A DNA stretch of 64,000 nucleotides from Chrysoporthe austroafricana (lineage: Eukaryota; Ascomycota; Sordariomycetes; Diaporthales; Cryphonectriaceae): the NCBI GenBank assembly GCA_001051155.2, contig JYIP02000005.1, positions 4,588,001 through 4,652,000 of the forward strand, read 5' to 3'. Position numbers and translations under genes: made by a program. Each line of letters opens with the position of its first letter. The first letter of the stretch is position 1. Of the stretch, positions 1 to 12,032 are shown one piece after another. The notes under the pieces are model-generated. The model was not told the origin of the DNA. It did not search any database and saw only the letters and a program-made list of their open reading frames with translations.

Positions 1-2
1 CC

Positions 3-1802
3 GGCCTGCCGCTGCCGCAGCAGGCGCCCCGGAAGCGCAAGGCGTCCAACGCGCCCCGGCCGAGCCGCGTCCTCCGGGGCCTGCTGTGGCTGGCCGGGGC
101 GGTGCTGCTGTTCTACGCGGCGGGGCGGGCGCTCCGCGGGCGCGGCGGGGCCGGCGGCGTCGGCGGGGCCGTCGTGCCGGACGTGCTCGAGTGGGCGAGG
201 CGGTGGGACGGAAACGGGGAGAGCGAGAGCGAGAAGGAGTACGAGATGGTGGGGCAGGACAGCCTGCCGGACTTCCCGACGCCGGTGGTGGTGACGGACC
301 GGCGCGGGCGGGCGCGGTGGACGGTGTCGATCCCGCCGGGCCACGCGTTCCCGCTGTCGCCGCGGGCGTACGCCGACATGTGCGCCAAGTGCCGCGAGGT
401 GGCGGCGCGGGTGGCGGGCCTGCACTCGCACAGCGCCATGGGGCTCGACCAGATCACGATGATGGGCGGCCTCGGGGGCCTCACGAGGGGCGGCGGCGGC
501 GGCGGCAACAACGACTACGACAAGTACTTCGTCGACGTGCGCGAGGCGGAGCAGCAGCGGTTCCTCCCCGGCCCCGCGCCGTCCAAGGGGTCGGGCAAGA
601 ACGGCGCGCAGCTCGGCGTGGACGGGCGCAGCCTGCGCGCGAAGCCGGCGTGCGCGTCGAGCCTGACGTTCGCGCTCGAGTCGGAGGACGCCGGGCTGGG
701 CGCGGCGCTCATGGCGCTGTGGGTCGCGTACGGCGCCGCGGAGCGCGACGGCCGGGCCTTCTTCGTCGACGACACGCGCTGGGCGTACGGCGAGTACGCG
801 GCGCTGTTCGAGGCGCCCCCCGCGCCCGACTGCGCGCCCCCGCCGCGCCACGAGGCCGTGCCGTGCCCGCGCCAGGCGCGCCACCTGGTGGTGTCGGCGG
901 CGACGGCGCGCGAGGTGCTCGGGGCGGGCGCCGACGACGACGACGAGGAGGCGGAGGAGGAGGAGGAGGAGGAGGAGGCGTGGGCGGAGGGCGCCGCGCT
1001 GTACGGGCTCGCGCGGCGCGGGTACGAGGCGCTGTTCCGGCTGCCGGCGCCGGACCGCGAGTACGTACGCGCGCGGGCGGCGGAGCACAGGGCGCGGGCG
1101 GGCGATGACGGCGGGGGCCGCGTGGTCGGCGTGCACGTGCGGCGCGGCGACCGGCGGCCGCTCGAGGCGCAGTACGCCGACTCGTACGTGCCGCTGGCGG
1201 CGTACGCCGCGGCGGCGGAGGAGGTGCTCGCTGCGGGCCGCGATGAGGAGGGCAGCGCGCGGGGCCACGGCGGCGGCGTCGTCGTCGTCGCCAGCGACGA
1301 CCCGCTCGTGTACGGCGCCGAGGAGCTCGCGGGGCTCGGGGCCGTGCGGGCGCAGGAGCTGATCCGGCTGGCGGGCAAGGGGGACGACGGGTCCGGCGGG
1401 GAGAAGGAGAAGAAGGAGGAGAAGAAGCCCGACAAGCACTTCATGCACAAGTTCGCCGAGGAGGCGTTCGGGTGGGAGGGGGGCTTCTTCGGGGCCATGT
1501 TCTGGAACCTGGGCGGCGGCGGCGCGCCCACCGCTGCCACGAGCACCGATGTCGACACGGTGCCGCCGCCGTCGGCGGAGACGGTGCGGCTCCGCAGCCT
1601 CATCGGCCGGGCGTACCTGCTGGACCTGGCGGTGCTGGCGGACGTGACGGGGGGCGAGCAGCCGGGCGGCGGGGTGGTGTGCGCGGTCAGCGCGACGGGG
1701 TGCCGGCTGCTGGCGGTGATGATGGGCGAGGAGCGGGCGTTCGGGCGGGGGGAGTGGCGGAACGTCGACGGGGGGTTCGGGTGGAGCGCGTTCGTGTGGT
1801 GA
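3..1802 (+). CDS. Type II membrane glycosyltransferase with FUT8-like fold (5' partial)
   Basis: The frame is open from the left edge of the window to TGA at 1800-1802, so the true start lies upstream. The visible N-terminus has a basic Pro/Arg-rich stretch and then a hydrophobic segment (about 66-125, core LLWLAGAVLLFYAAG). This suits a Golgi-type type II anchor with a luminal catalytic domain. The key motif is GVHVRRGD at 1128-1151, the nucleotide-sugar-binding signature of the alpha-1,6-/O-fucosyltransferase-like fold, followed by ASDDP near 1290. The C-terminus (CAVSATGCRLLAVMMG, then WRNVDGGF) matches my memory of uncharacterised fungal proteins of this group. An acidic run of Asp and Glu at about 934-980 separates two halves of the domain. 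Coding DNA is extremely GC-rich. Membership of the fold is fairly secure, but donor and acceptor are unknown. Fucosylation should not be assumed. Confidence 0.75.
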   Translation, partial: GLPLPQQAPRKRKASNAPRPSRVLRGLLWLAGAVLLFYAAGRALRGRGGAGGVGGAVVPDVLEWARRWDGNGESESEKEYEMVGQDSLPDFPTPVVVTDRRGRARWTVSIPPGHAFPLSPRAYADMCAKCREVAARVAGLHSHSAMGLDQITMMGGLGGLTRGGGGGGNNDYDKYFVDVREAEQQRFLPGPAPSKGSGKNGAQLGVDGRSLRAKPACASSLTFALESEDAGLGAALMALWVAYGAAERDGRAFFVDDTRWAYGEYAALFEAPPAPDCAPPPRHEAVPCPRQARHLVVSAATAREVLGAGADDDDEEAEEEEEEEEAWAEGAALYGLARRGYEALFRLPAPDREYVRARAAEHRARAGDDGGGRVVGVHVRRGDRRPLEAQYADSYVPLAAYAAAAEEVLAAGRDEEGSARGHGGGVVVVASDDPLVYGAEELAGLGAVRAQELIRLAGKGDDGSGGEKEKKEEKKPDKHFMHKFAEEAFGWEGGFFGAMFWNLGGGGAPTAATSTDVDTVPPPSAETVRLRSLIGRAYLLDLAVLADVTGGEQPGGGVVCAVSATGCRLLAVMMGEERAFGRGEWRNVDGGFGWSAFVW

Positions 1803-1932
1803 GGGATGAAGAGAAGAAGAAGAAGAGGAGAAGACGAGACAGAGACAGACAGACGAAGGGGGGGGATGGTTCATTGCATCGGCACGCATTGTCACGGCGT
1901 TTAAAAAAAAAAAAAAAAAAAAAGGGGGGGTT

Positions 1933-1995
<63 letters not shown>

Positions 1996-2160
1996 GTNGT
2001 GGGGGAGGGAGAGAGGGAAGGAGGAGAAGGGGAGAGAGAGGGGAAGAAACAGAAGACCGGAAGGGGGGGATTGTTAATTGCACCGGCACGCATTGTCCCG
2101 GGGTTTAAAAAAAAAAAAAAAAAAAAAACGGGAAAGGGGGCGGGATCTCGAGAAGCATCC
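1803..2160. repeat. Degenerate direct duplication across a single N (probable mis-join)
   Basis: Left of the N at 1998 the sequence runs from GA-rich DNA through a core with GGCACGCATTGT (about 1880-1891) into GTTTAAAA and a long A run. Right of the N the same order recurs: GA-rich DNA, GGCACGCATTGT (about 2086-2097), GTTTAAAA, A run. The copies differ at many scattered positions around homopolymers, as expected for two poor-quality readings of one locus rather than a biological duplication. Confidence 0.7.
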
Positions 2161-3164
2161 TGCCGGTGGTGTTTTATTTTTTTTTTTTTCTGTCTGTTTA
2201 TATTTTGTTGTATTCGTTTCTTTTTCTTTCCTCTGGAGAGAGAGCCTGGATATAGTTGTTTTAGTTTGCGATACCATCCTGTGCTGCCGTCCTCGCGGGA
2301 AGCAGGGCGGCAGACTACGTTCGCTGGACAAAATTCACACCACATACACACTACGCCAGAGAGCCACTATAGCGCAGAGTGAAAAACCATTGAGAGCCAG
2401 ATAGGGGGACTCACTGTTCATGCTGAATAGTCTGCGGGTATACGGATATATGGATATAGGTCTGCGAGCTGGACCCGCCCCAGGATCTGACCAGCATGGC
2501 CAGATCAGACGCAGTTTTTTTTTTTTTTCTTTTTTTTTTTTCCCTCTTCCTCTTTTTATGGAGTCTTGAAGCCCCAGTAATGTACTGGCATATGCTGGAC
2601 CTTCGACGAGATCGACGTTGGCTAGATAGATCTTCACGTTGTGGCGTGAGGAGAGACCAGACCCTGCGTATAGTAATTATGGAACCGAGGACTAAGACTT
2701 ACACGCGCACCTTGCACCACCCACTGCCGCCCCTTATCTTATCGCACGCAAGTGGCCGAGGCAAACCATCGTATTCCCTTCTTATTCGTATTCGCATCCG
2801 AATTCCTTTTCTTGCCGGCAGAAGAAGAAGAGCCCACCGCCGGCTGCCCACCGCCGCGCCGCACCCGTAGAAGGAGGCGTGCAGGCAAGGAAGCGGGTGT
2901 TCCCTCGCCCCGGACAGCGCACACTAGAGACGCGCCCTCAGGTCATGCAGGGTGATGTGGGATGGGCAATGGCATGATGTTCCTATGATCGTGGGAGGAG
3001 ACCGCCCAGCGGCGCGCCCTGGACCTGGGGCGGATTGGCGCCGCTGATTGGCCCCGCGCGGAGGCTGCCCCAGCGGGCCTAGCGGCGGGTGGGCCCTCTG
3101 CCTTACCTAATACGTCGTCACTAGGAAAAAACGGCCATCGCGCGTCGTGGGTTGTGTGTGTGCT

Positions 3165-3230
3165 GGGTGCAGCGTGGGTGCAGCGTGGGTGCAGCGTGGG
3201 TGCAGCGTGGGTGCAGCGTGGGTGCAATGT
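3165..3230 (+). repeat. 11-bp tandem repeat upstream of CYP51
   Basis: The unit GGGTGCAGCGT occurs five times without a mismatch (3165, 3176, 3187, 3198, 3209), with a sixth variant copy GGGTGCAATGT at 3220. The array ends about 250 bp before the CYP51 start codon. The period is close to one turn of the DNA helix, so any bound factor would sit on the same face at each copy. A regulatory role is inference; the repeat itself is read directly. Confidence 0.9.
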
Positions 3231-3478
3231 GTGTGTGCTGTACACTATTTATTGATCCCCGTCGCCGTCCTCCTCGTCCTCCCTCTCCCCCCCCCTCAAC
3301 CACCACTCTGTCTTTCTCCTCCCCCTCGCCCTCCTCCTCCTCCTCCTCCTCCTCCTCCTCCTCCGCCGCCTTCCCCTCTGCACACGCCGTCGCGACACCA
3401 CCACCGCCTCTCGTCTCTCCATCACCCCCGCCTGTGCCCTCCCTCGTCCTGCGCGCCAGACGCAACCGCGACGCCGCC

Positions 3479-5300
<1,822 letters not shown>

Positions 5301-5303
<3 letters not shown>

Positions 5304-5339
5304 GCTTGAGCTTGAGCTTGAGCTTGAGCTTGAGCTTGA

Positions 5340-5373
<34 letters not shown>
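5301..5373 (+). repeat. Hexamer and triplet repeats at the CYP51 stop codon
   Basis: TGAGCT is repeated six times from 5301, plus a partial TGAG at 5337-5340, and is followed at once by (CTG)11 at 5341-5373. The first TGA is the CYP51 stop. Because the unit is six bases, every copy puts another TGA in the same reading frame, giving seven in-frame stops in a row. Confidence 0.9.
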
Positions 5374-5377
<4 letters not shown>

Positions 5378-6347
5378 CGGGCCGGCCCAGCTTCATGATG
5401 CCGCATACGTGTATATATGACTTAGATACGGACAGGCCACGCGTGAATCCACGCGCAAGAAAAAAGGCGCGAAAGGTGCGCTGGGCGAAAGGGGCTCTGT
5501 CCCCCGAGCTCCTATGCTCTAGAGGCGCCAGAGGCGCCAGAATGGGAAGGATGTATATGAACCACACCACCAACCACCATAGATAATCTTTAATGGCTTC
5601 GCTAGAGAAAACGTAAGAAACGACCTACACACTACACACCTATGACTACAGACAGCTATGGCCATGATGAACAACAAACAACCGTAGACCCGGCGTACGG
5701 CCGCGGAAACCCCCCGTGCCACAGCGGCAGTTCGCACGCCAGGTCCAAGCTTTTTTTTTTTTTTTTCCCTTTGTTCTCCTGCGTCCATGTCTCAGGCCGC
5801 CATACCCGGATCTGCAGGTTCCTCGCACAGACGCGGCCCAGTTCAGGGGCTCAGGTGCTAGACAGGGCGAGGCACCCGAAACAAGCCCACGACGGAAACT
5901 CGACGCACCTCAGGGAGAGAGCACAAGTCCAGACCGGCACAGGAATGTGTCGTCGTCTTGTTGGGTACCATAGCCTCGCTCTGTCTGGTTTTCCCTCCCC
6001 CTTCGCGTGCCGTCCCGGATTTGTCCGTTTGCATCATAATACGTATAACACGTGTGTACATACATACGTATATATAGATATCTATAGACCCTTCTGGCCC
6101 TTTCCTGCGGGTCGTGGGGGATCTGCTGCTGCTGGTGCTGGTGCGCGCGCAGATGTACGTCGAGAGCCGGGGGGGCAAAACGCACTCACCGCAATAAGTT
6201 GTCGCGCGAGCGAGGGCGGTGTTCTCCAACGTCGTATAGTGAATTACCAGCCACCTGGCGACAGCACCCTCAGGCGGTATTTCAAGACCGCTTCTCTTTC
6301 TTTTTCCTTTCTCTCTTCTTTTTTCTCCTCTCTATCAACGATCACCG

Positions 6348-6395
<48 letters not shown>

Positions 6396-6553
6396 CTCTC
6401 TCTTTCTCTCTCACACAACGCTCTCTCACAACGATCACCGTCTCTCCCTCTCGGGGCCGCCAAGCCATCCAGACCAACCCATCTCCTTCATCACCAAAAA
6501 AGGAGAACGACAAAGAAAACAAAATCAAACCAAACCAAATCAAACCAAAAACA
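5304..6553. other. Intergenic: CYP51 3' region and DUF3074-gene promoter/leader
   Basis: After the stop-codon repeats the stretch holds AT-richer 3' flanking DNA with a short doubled AGGCGCCAG at about 5521-5540 and a T run at 5751-5766. The last 280 bases are strongly pyrimidine-rich and probably form the promoter and 5' leader of the gene starting at 6554. No coding potential was found. Confidence 0.5.
6351..6393 (+). repeat. (CT)21 dinucleotide tract in the leader of the DUF3074 gene
   Basis: An uninterrupted CT tract lies about 160 bp before the start codon at 6554, inside a wider pyrimidine-rich block (about 6290-6450). Such CT-rich blocks are common around transcription starts of filamentous fungi, so it may be part of the core promoter or 5' UTR. 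That role is inference. Confidence 0.8.
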
Positions 6554-7609
6554 ATGGCAGACACCCCCCCGAAGGGCCCCCTCCTCCGCCTCCGCGGCCT
6601 CACGACCGCCCAGCTCCCAGCCCCCACCGCGCCCGCCGCCGCCCTCCGGCCCCTCGTCGCGGCACTCCTGGACGAGGCCGTCCCGCTCGTCGACTCCGCC
6701 GCCCGCGGCCTGTGGAAGGCCCGCGGCGCCCGCAGCTTCGCCGCCTCCGACGCCGAGGTCGAGCTGAGCACCCGCGCCGTCGCCCCGCCCCCCGGCAGCG
6801 GCAGCCGCAGCGGCAGCAGCCGGAGCAGCCGGAGCAGCCGTGGTAGCAGCCGCAACGGCGGGGGGGAGGCGGAGCCCGAGGCCTGGGCGTGCCGCCGCTC
6901 CGTCCACGCCGACGCCGCGCGCCGCGGCACCGCGTCGTGGGCTGAGTTCGCGCGCTGCCTGCGCGACGAGCACGCCGCCACCGAGGACGCCTTCACGCCG
7001 ACGGTGCTCGCGCACCGCACCGCCGCGGCGTGGGGGGCCGGCCCCGGCGGCGCTGGCGGTGGCGGTGACGGTGACGGGCTGGGCGTGGTCGAGGCCGCGG
7101 GCCGGCGGTGGGGCGACATCTCCGTCGCGCTCGTCGAGATGAAGCACAGGGTGCCCGCGCCGCTGCGGCCGCGCGTCTTCCCCGTGCTGCAGGTGATCTG
7201 CTCCACCGCCGAGGGGGGCGCGCAGGGGCAGGAGGAGGAGTTCCTGGTGGTCAGCGTCCCGGTGTCGGACTGGCCGGCGGCGGCGGGGGCGGGGACGGGG
7301 GCGGCCGGCGCGTGGGCGGGGCGGGCGGGGCTGAGCGCCGAGAAGGGGGTGGTGGTGGGCGCGTACGCGAGCGTGGAGAGGGTGCGGCGGCTGCCCCGCC
7401 AGCCGGCGGAGGGAGGGGGCAGCCGGGAGGAGGAGGGGCGCATCGAGTGGGTGATGGCGACGGCGAGCGACGCGCGCGGGGTGCTCCCCATGTGGGTGCA
7501 GACGCGGGCGGTGCCGGGGGCGATCGCCAAGGACGTCAGCCTGTTCCTGGGGTGGGTCGACGGGGAGAGGGGGAGGGAGGGCGGTGGTGGTGCGGCCGCG
7601 GCGGCGTAG
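6554..7609 (+). CDS. DUF3074 (START-like) domain protein
   Basis: Single exon, 351 residues. The frame is open further upstream, but ATG at 6554 follows a CAAACCAAAAAC-type A/C-rich leader and gives the usual N-terminus for the family. Residues 1-75 form an Ala/Leu-rich helical part; 76-105 is a Ser/Arg/Gly-rich linker with repeated SSRSSR. The conserved domain starts at W111 (WACRRSVH) and includes TASWAEF, EDAFTPTV, VEMKHRVP, FPVLQ, FLVVSVPV and the C-terminal block EWVMATASDARGVLP followed by AKDVSLFLGW. I recognise this pattern as the fungal DUF3074 family, related to START lipid-binding folds. Ligand and role are unknown. Gly-rich insertions near residues 155-175 and at the C-terminal tail look like low-complexity expansion. 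Confidence 0.85.
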   Translation: MADTPPKGPLLRLRGLTTAQLPAPTAPAAALRPLVAALLDEAVPLVDSAARGLWKARGARSFAASDAEVELSTRAVAPPPGSGSRSGSSRSSRSSRGSSRNGGGEAEPEAWACRRSVHADAARRGTASWAEFARCLRDEHAATEDAFTPTVLAHRTAAAWGAGPGGAGGGGDGDGLGVVEAAGRRWGDISVALVEMKHRVPAPLRPRVFPVLQVICSTAEGGAQGQEEEFLVVSVPVSDWPAAAGAGTGAAGAWAGRAGLSAEKGVVVGAYASVERVRRLPRQPAEGGGSREEEGRIEWVMATASDARGVLPMWVQTRAVPGAIAKDVSLFLGWVDGERGREGGGGAAAAA

Positions 7610-8839
7610 CCTTGTGTCGTGACGGATGGGTTCGTGTCTGCTTATATATACTAATGACCCGGCTATTGCTGGGTGTGTGGGTGGTTAAGAGCGTCCATGG
7701 CGACGAGGAAGAACGACGGCTTCATGGTAATGATGAAGGATGGCTGGTGTCGAGGGGGATGAATGAACAGGACCAGATTGGGAATACCTCCTGTGAGAAT
7801 GTTTTCTGGAAGATAGTTTCCATTGCTATTTACAACTAATAACGGGCCCTCCTCTATCGGGCCCGTTTGCTCCCCCAACACTTCTCTCTCCAGCCTTGCT
7901 TCCCTCGCCAGCAATTAGAAAGCTCACCCCCTTCCACCTCCTCTCTGCTCACTGGCCTCCCAGCCTGCAATGGAAATGCTAAATTGTTGTCTGCTAATCG
8001 CGGCCCCAAGGAACAAGGCACACCACGCTCAGGGGGGCTTCAGACGACCAACGGTTCACAGGTATTACGAGCAGAGCCTTTCCTGCCTTCTCTTCCCTTC
8101 CCCTCGTCTTCGCTTTCGTTTTCCTGCGGAGGCGGGAGGGGCCTAGACCGGCTAGAACACAGGAGAACATGTGTTAGCCGCGGTGAAGTATACGCAGTAG
8201 GATTAAGGTTGCAGGGAGGAACAATAGACGTGCGTTGGAGAAGGGGGGGGGGGCAGGATGGCGCGCATATGCGCGATGTCGTCGTGAGCGCAGTGTCGAG
8301 GGATCGTGCTCGATCTTACTACGGTCTGCGGACGTAAGAAGCCCATGCGTGCATTGCATGGGGAGTCACGTCACCATGTCGAAGCGCAGACGCTGTCGCG
8401 GAATGGTGGATGGCGAGTGTGCTGTGGTCGAGACAAGGTCATCAAGGGGTGGGACGATAGGATATCATATAAGGGCGGAACACTCCCTATCAGCTCCACC
8501 CAGCTCTGCTACCAGTATACGCACTTGACCTGTCCACTAAACCCGTGCCTATGGATGCGCTCGCAGGTTTGGACTCGGAGGACGCGTGTGCGGTCGTGGA
8601 CGCGGACATCTGCCGAGAGAGGATACGTGCGAGGTCACTTTTGTTGTGGGGGGGGGAGGGGAGGGGGTGGTTTGCTCGGATATAAAATACATTATGTGCG
8701 GCGTAGCACACGCTCTCGTATGATTAAGTGGCGACGCACGCAGACGCACACGCAGGGTCTGCCACCACCGCCGGCTACGCTATAGACACACACACAAAAC
8801 ACCACGAGAAACCTTCGCCCCGCCGCTACGCTACGGCTC
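7610..8839. other. Intergenic region between convergent genes
   Basis: The upstream gene reads rightward and the esterase reads leftward, so this is shared 3' flanking sequence. It holds a C/T-rich segment near 8080-8130 and G runs near 8245 and 8650. No convincing coding sequence or RNA gene was seen. Confidence 0.5.
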
Positions 8840-10978
8840 TCAGTTCCCGAACAGCGGCAGCGAGTTCTGGATCATCCACTCCATGCCCTCGGCGCGGAAG
8901 CTGTCCCACTCGGTGTAGCTCCCGTTGACGCTGAAGACGATGTTGCGGCCGACGCCGCCGCCGGCCGAGGCGTTGTAGCGCGGCCACGCGGGGACGCCGG
9001 CGATGCCCAGGCCGGCGGCGCCGTTGGGGTCGAGCCCCGTGACGAAGTTGACCCAGGCCGAGGACATGGTCTTGGCGAGGGCCGGGAAGGCGGCGGTCGT
9101 GTTGGCGAAGGGGTCCGGCTGGGCGTCGTAGCCCACGCCCAGGGTGTTGTCGAAGACGAAGGCGACCTCCTGGAAGTGCGTCGCGCCGACGTAGTCGGGG
9201 ATGCCGTTCACGGTGACGTCGAAGACGTACGACCACGAGGGCAGGCCCGCGTTCGACCAGGCGATGGACGCGCGGCGGCGGAGGTATCTGGGGGGGGGGG
9301 CAGCAGTGTCAGCACTTTTGTGTCCTCTCTACAGCATACTTCTCACACCTCCGAGAAGCAGGATGCTCTCGAGACAGCTCCCACGACAAAAGGGGAACCA
9401 GAACGCGGGTCTGAACCTACTGCATCACACTGTCGAGACCATCGTCAGCAGGCTGCTCCATCTCTCTGTCACCGGCACGGGAGAGAAAGGGGTGAGCGAA
9501 ACAACTCACAAGTCGCCAAAGAAGGCACCAGTCCGGCGGTACTGCAGGCCCAGGGTGGTGGCGACCTCGTCGCCGGGCACGATGACGGGGAACTTGTCGA
9601 TGGAGGGGATGCCGACGGCCTGGATGTCCGGGTACAGGTCGAGGGCCTCGTCGACGATGCTGTCGAGGGTGCGGCCGAGCAGGGCGGGGGCCTCGGCGCC
9701 GATGACGCTGGCGACGGCGTAGCGCATCTCGGCGTCGGTGTTGACGGCGGAGCCGTTGGGCCCGCGGGCGTCGCCGAAGGCGGACCCCTCGTCCTGGTTC
9801 GTGCCGATCATGACGGGGATGCGCGGGAAGCGGCCCGCGGCGAGCTGGTGCACCGGGTAGTCGGCGATGAAGTCGCCGTCGAGCATGGGCGGCCAGGGGG
9901 ACGCGGCGGTGCCGTTGAGGGCGGCGTCGAGCTCGGCGAAGGGCAGGGCGCGCAGGCAGGCGAGCGAGGCGGTCGTGTTGACGGTCGCGGCGCACGACGT
10001 GTTGGCGACGAGGGTGTTGTAGACGGCCTGCATGGCGCCCGTGGCGTTGAAGCCGCCGGCGTAGCGCGGGAGGGTGCCGCCGAAGCCGGACTCGGCGATG
10101 GCGGCGCGGAAGAGGCCGTCGTCGCGGCCGTTGTAGGCGAGCACCTGGGCGTTGACGCTCTCGGCGCCGGAGCTCTCGCCCCAGATGGTGACCTTGGCCG
10201 GGTCGCCGCCGAAGGCGGCGATGTTCTCGTGGACCCAGCGCAGGGCCTGGCGCTGGTCGCGGAAGCCGTTGTTGGCGATGCCGGCGTCGAGGGCCTCGCT
10301 GCCGCACAGGAAGCCGTAGGCGGACAGGCGGTAGTTGAGGCTGACGGCGACCATGGGGGTGCCGAGGTCGACCGAGTTCTGCACGATGAAGGAGAGGTTG
10401 TAGCGGCGGTCGGCGCTGCCGCCCTCGTACAGGCCGCCGCCGTGGATCCACACGGCGACGGGCAGGGCGGCGGACGCGTCGACGCCGGCGGGCCGGATGA
10501 CGTTCAGGAAGAGGCAGTCCTCGGAGAGGGTGTAGCCGGTGTCGTCGGAGCCGTAGCCGACGCACGACGCCGGGTACAGCTTGGCGGGCTGCGTGCCGTT
10601 CCAGGCGGACGACAGCGGCTGCGCGAGCTGGAAGCGCTCTGCGGGCTGGCGCGGGTGTCAGTTCAGTCAGCAGTGTTTAAGAAGGAGGAGGGGGGAGGGA
10701 GACGAGGAGGAGGACGACGACGGCGACGAGGAACAACGCACCGCAGCATATCGCATGCCCAGGAAGAAGTCCTGGTCGTACTCGGGGCTGTACACGCCCT
10801 CGTACGAGCCGTTCTTGACGGTCACGACAGGGCTGGCATCAGCAGCGGCGGCCGCCTGGTCGCACGCCGCCGCCGTCGTCGTGTCCCGCGGGTGCAGCCG
10901 CTGCGTGGCGGCGGCGTGCACGGAGGCGGCGGCGGCGAGCAGCGAGCAGGCCAGCAGCGTCTTGAGGGAGGAAGCCAT
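8840..10978 (-). CDS. Secreted type-B carboxylesterase/lipase
   Basis: Alpha/beta-hydrolase of the carboxylesterase type B family (PF00135), predicted secreted. Exons on the minus strand: 10978-10742, 10645-9510 and 9287-8840, giving 606 residues. Introns are 96 nt (phase 0, donor GTGCGT, acceptor GCCAG) and 222 nt (phase 2, donor GTGAGT, acceptor after a C run). A signal peptide is visible (about residues 1-23, cut near SVHA-A). Family marks in order: FLGMRYA, EDCLFLNV, the oxyanion loop HGGGLYEGG, NYRLSAYGF, the nucleophile elbow GESSGA (Ser about 237), the acid-bearing GTNQDEGSAFG, and the His-bearing GATHFQEVAFVF. All three catalytic elements are present, so the enzyme should be active. 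Several Asn-X-Ser/Thr sites suggest glycosylation. Substrate cannot be read from sequence; other family members act on carboxylic esters and some on lipids. Confidence 0.93.
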
Positions 10979-11099
10979 CCTGACGAGGAGAGGACGAGGA
11001 CGAGGAGGCCTTGGGGCGGCGATGCGGTCCTTGGGCTGTGGAGGAGGAGGATCGACGACGACGACGAAGACACCCCGGCCGTCGGCGCCAGGGCCCTTC

Positions 11100-11106
11100 T
11101 TTTATA
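11100..11106 (-). promoter_or_regulatory. Candidate TATA box of the esterase gene
   Basis: The minus strand reads TATAAAA at 11106 down to 11100, about 120 bp upstream of the esterase start codon at 10978. That is a plausible core-promoter distance for a fungal gene, and the surrounding DNA is GC-rich, which makes the match stand out. Confidence 0.55.
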
Positions 11107-11517
11107 CACGATCTCGTCGTGCCATCGTCGCCACCACCGCGGCCCTTCTCCTCCTCCTCCGCCTCCTCCACATCGCGCTCATCCCCTCGCCCTCCTCGCG
11201 CCCGGCTAAAGTAGCCCAGAACAAACACCGTCCCCGTGGGCTAGCCCGGCCGCCCCGCGTGTTCCCCCCGCAGGCGGAGGGGAGGGGGGGGCGCGCCATG
11301 TTCTCGCAAGTGCAATCTGCCGGGATGATCGCTCTGGGGCCTGGCCTTTGCATGACGTCGCGTCCATGATACCTTTGTGCCTGGCAGGCGGGAGGGAAGG
11401 GCAGGCGGGTGGTCCTGGCTGGCTGGCTGGCTGGCTGGCGACGATCGCGGCTGGGGTTCGTTTCCCTCTCGCTTCCCGTCCGTCCTGGCATGGGCATTGG
11501 CATTGGCATATTGCCCT

Positions 11518-11520
<3 letters not shown>

Positions 11521-11548
<28 letters not shown>
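11521..11548 (+). repeat. (TG)14 microsatellite
   Basis: Pure TG tract, preceded at 11415-11440 by a TGGC tetramer array and at about 11491-11509 by a short GGCATT repeat. Confidence 0.9.
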
Positions 11549-11551
<3 letters not shown>

Positions 11552-11995
11552 AGTGCTCGCTCGCTCGCTGGGTAACCAGAGTTGGCCCGGCCGTGGCTCA
11601 CGCTTCCCCACAACACGCGGCGCGCCCAAAGTTGGTAAGTGGTAGTTCGCGAGTAAGCGCAGCGTTGGGCGAGAGACGGACGATCCGGCTAAGGTCCGGC
11701 TGTACTCCGGAGCAGACCGTTCATCTCAGTCAGGCCTTGGTTTTGGTTTTTTTTTTTGAGGTCTTTTTTTTTTCTTCTTTCCTCTCGCGACGCCGGGATC
11801 GCCCTTGGCGCCAGGGTCCCACACACGGGGCCACCAGCCGTGCAGGAGGAGCTGAGGCCTGAAGACGCCCCCGGATGGATGTCGTCCAGCCTAGCCTAGC
11901 TGGCCAGCGCGCCGGGTCCACGATAGCTCGTGGGGAGACAGACGTTGACCGCAACGGGCGCGCCACGGCCGCAGTCCCCCTCGCCCTCGCCCTCN

Positions 11996-12032
11996 CCTCC
12001 TCCTCCTCCTCCTCCTCCTCCTCCTCCTCCTC
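11996..12032 (+). repeat. (CTC)n microsatellite next to an assembly N
   Basis: About twelve CTC/TCC triplets follow directly on the N at 11995 and a CCCTCG array. The true copy number is uncertain because the N marks an unresolved join. Confidence 0.8.

Larger units (their letters stand above)
1803..3478. other. Intergenic region and CYP51 promoter/5' leader
   Basis: No supportable gene. The left part is low complexity: GA-rich DNA, a 22-base A run near 1902-1923, a T run of about 60 bases near 1934-1993, and an N at 1998 that joins two similar copies of the same sequence. The right part (about 2640-3478) is ordinary GC-rich promoter DNA for CYP51. It carries the 11-bp tandem repeat at 3165-3230 and a CT-rich leader at 3260-3420. 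An ATG at 3227 is in frame with CYP51 but would add a Ser/Pro-rich tail of 84 residues foreign to the family, so it is not used as the start. Confidence 0.6.

Noticed and set aside
515..1603. Minus-strand frame of 362 codons opposite the first gene
   Set aside because: Ser/Ala/Arg-rich antisense shadow created by third-position G/C bias.
3245..3255. TATTTATT as a TATA box for CYP51
   Set aside because: Weak match, and the transcription start relative to the CT-rich leader is unknown.
7610..8839. Extra small genes between the DUF3074 and esterase genes
   Set aside because: Frames are short, overlap each other on both strands and show no codon bias like the neighbours.
9176..11209. 677-codon plus-strand frame opposite the esterase
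   Set aside because: Gly/Ala/Val/Arg-rich shadow of the esterase exons; runs through its introns and promoter, and no family pattern is seen.
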